Positions 6,194 to 6,681 of a DNA stretch of 6,681 nt are shown piece after piece (the first letter of the stretch is position 1; the number at the start of each line of letters is the position of its first letter). This DNA is from Propionibacteriaceae bacterium (GTDB lineage Bacteria; Actinomycetota; Actinomycetes; Propionibacteriales; Propionibacteriaceae). The stretch spans positions 1 through 6,681 of the forward strand of contig JAIRVA010000357.1 of NCBI GenBank assembly GCA_031254155.1, in the 5' to 3' direction. Under the pieces are notes generated by a model that saw only the letters and a list, made by a program, of their open reading frames with translations, was not told where the DNA came from and did not search any database. The position numbers and the translations under genes are program-made.

Positions 6194-6681
6194 ATGCCCA
6201 CATTTCGGATGATCCTTCGGGGGTACGATCCCGAAGAAGTCAACGCTGCGATCGACGACCTGACGAGGGAGTTAGAGGCCGCCCGCGCTGGGTCGGCCGG
6301 GGACAACGCCGACACGGGGGAGTTGCAGGCCACCATCGACCAGTTGCAGCAGGAGTTGGACGAGCTGTCGCTGTACTCGGCCGATCTGGAGGATCGTGTC
6401 GCCCAGGCGCCCAAGGCACCGACCTTCGATGACCTGGGGTCGCGCATCTCGCAGATGTTGTCGCTCGCCCAGGCCGAGAGCGAGGATGTCCGGTCGACCG
6501 CCAAGCGGGAGGCCGAGAAGCTGACCGCCGACACGAAGACCTCCGCCGAGCAGTCCCGGACCGAGGCCGAGGGCTACGCCGGCGAGGTCCGCAGCAAGGC
6601 CGACGCCGAGGCGACTCGTATCATCACGCAGGCCCAGCGCGAAGCTGAGGAGATCCTGGACCAGGCCGACCGCGAGGCGCT
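6194..6681 (+). CDS. DivIVA-like coiled-coil protein (3' partial)
   Basis: Only the first 162 residues are in the window and the frame is still open at the end. The start is ATG 6194: an in-frame TGA at 6185-6187 rules out anything earlier, and the conserved motif begins within a few codons. The N-terminus FRMILRGYDPEEVNAAIDDL (4-23) matches the DivIVA motif RGYDxxEVN, which in DivIVA binds curved or negatively charged membrane. Here the usual preceding segment is missing and Leu8 stands where B. subtilis DivIVA has Phe17. Residues 42-70 form an ordinary helix; TFDDLGSRISQMLSLAQAES (77-96) resembles a segment common in actinobacterial DivIVA-like proteins. From 92 to the edge, an 11-residue repeat runs without a break for at least six units, as in the upstream gene. 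A weak GAGG (6186-6189) is the only ribosome binding site candidate, so translational coupling to the upstream gene is plausible. The likely role is a polar or septal scaffold. Confidence 0.85.
   Translation, partial: MPTFRMILRGYDPEEVNAAIDDLTRELEAARAGSAGDNADTGELQATIDQLQQELDELSLYSADLEDRVAQAPKAPTFDDLGSRISQMLSLAQAESEDVRSTAKREAEKLTADTKTSAEQSRTEAEGYAGEVRSKADAEATRIITQAQREAEEILDQADREA

Noticed and set aside
6171..6212. Thirteen-codon open frame (ATG 6171) at the junction of the two coiled-coil genes
   Set aside because: No good ribosome binding site and an ordinary length for chance; it overlaps the firm start at 6194.
1..6681. CRISPR array, insertion sequence, tRNA or rRNA gene
   Set aside because: No regularly spaced identical repeats, transposase, terminal inverted repeats with target duplications, or tRNA-like cloverleaf was seen on either strand.

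Overview
The window reads as part of a high-GC Gram-positive (actinobacterial) chromosome. GC content looks close to 70 percent, with strong G/C bias at third codon positions. Start codons include TTG and GTG. Proteins encoded on the plus strand resemble actinobacterial versions: a Ctc-type L25 with an acidic tail, and an Mfd with the WETLPHERLSP and VADQRS segments I remember from actinobacterial Mfd. The DivIVA-like and hendecad coiled-coil proteins also fit a polar-growing or DivIVA-using actinobacterium. I cannot place it below phylum with confidence. All recognised genes lie on the plus strand.

Layout: (1) positions 1-567, the 5'-truncated gene for ribosomal protein L25 (Ctc). (2) 571-1170, peptidyl-tRNA hydrolase (pth), whose ribosome binding site lies inside the end of the L25 gene, so the two are translationally linked. 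(3) 1194-4658, a complete transcription-repair coupling factor (mfd). (4) 4659-4869, a 211-base gap with lower GC, containing a hairpin, promoter-like hexamers, a short GGACC repeat cluster and a strong Shine-Dalgarno sequence. (5) 4870-6165, a 431-residue alpha-helical coiled-coil protein built largely of 11-residue (hendecad) repeats. (6) 6194-6681, the start of a second coiled-coil protein with a DivIVA-like N-terminus, cut off by the window edge.

The first three genes are housekeeping functions: ribosome stability, recycling of peptidyl-tRNA, and rescue of stalled RNA polymerase with recruitment of nucleotide excision repair. They form a tight, possibly co-transcribed block. The last two genes appear to be a separate transcription unit. 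They are a plausible pair of cytoskeletal or polarity proteins, comparable in kind to the Streptomyces Scy/FilP/DivIVA group. This pair is the least described part of the window and the most interesting. No mobile element, CRISPR array, tRNA or rRNA was seen.
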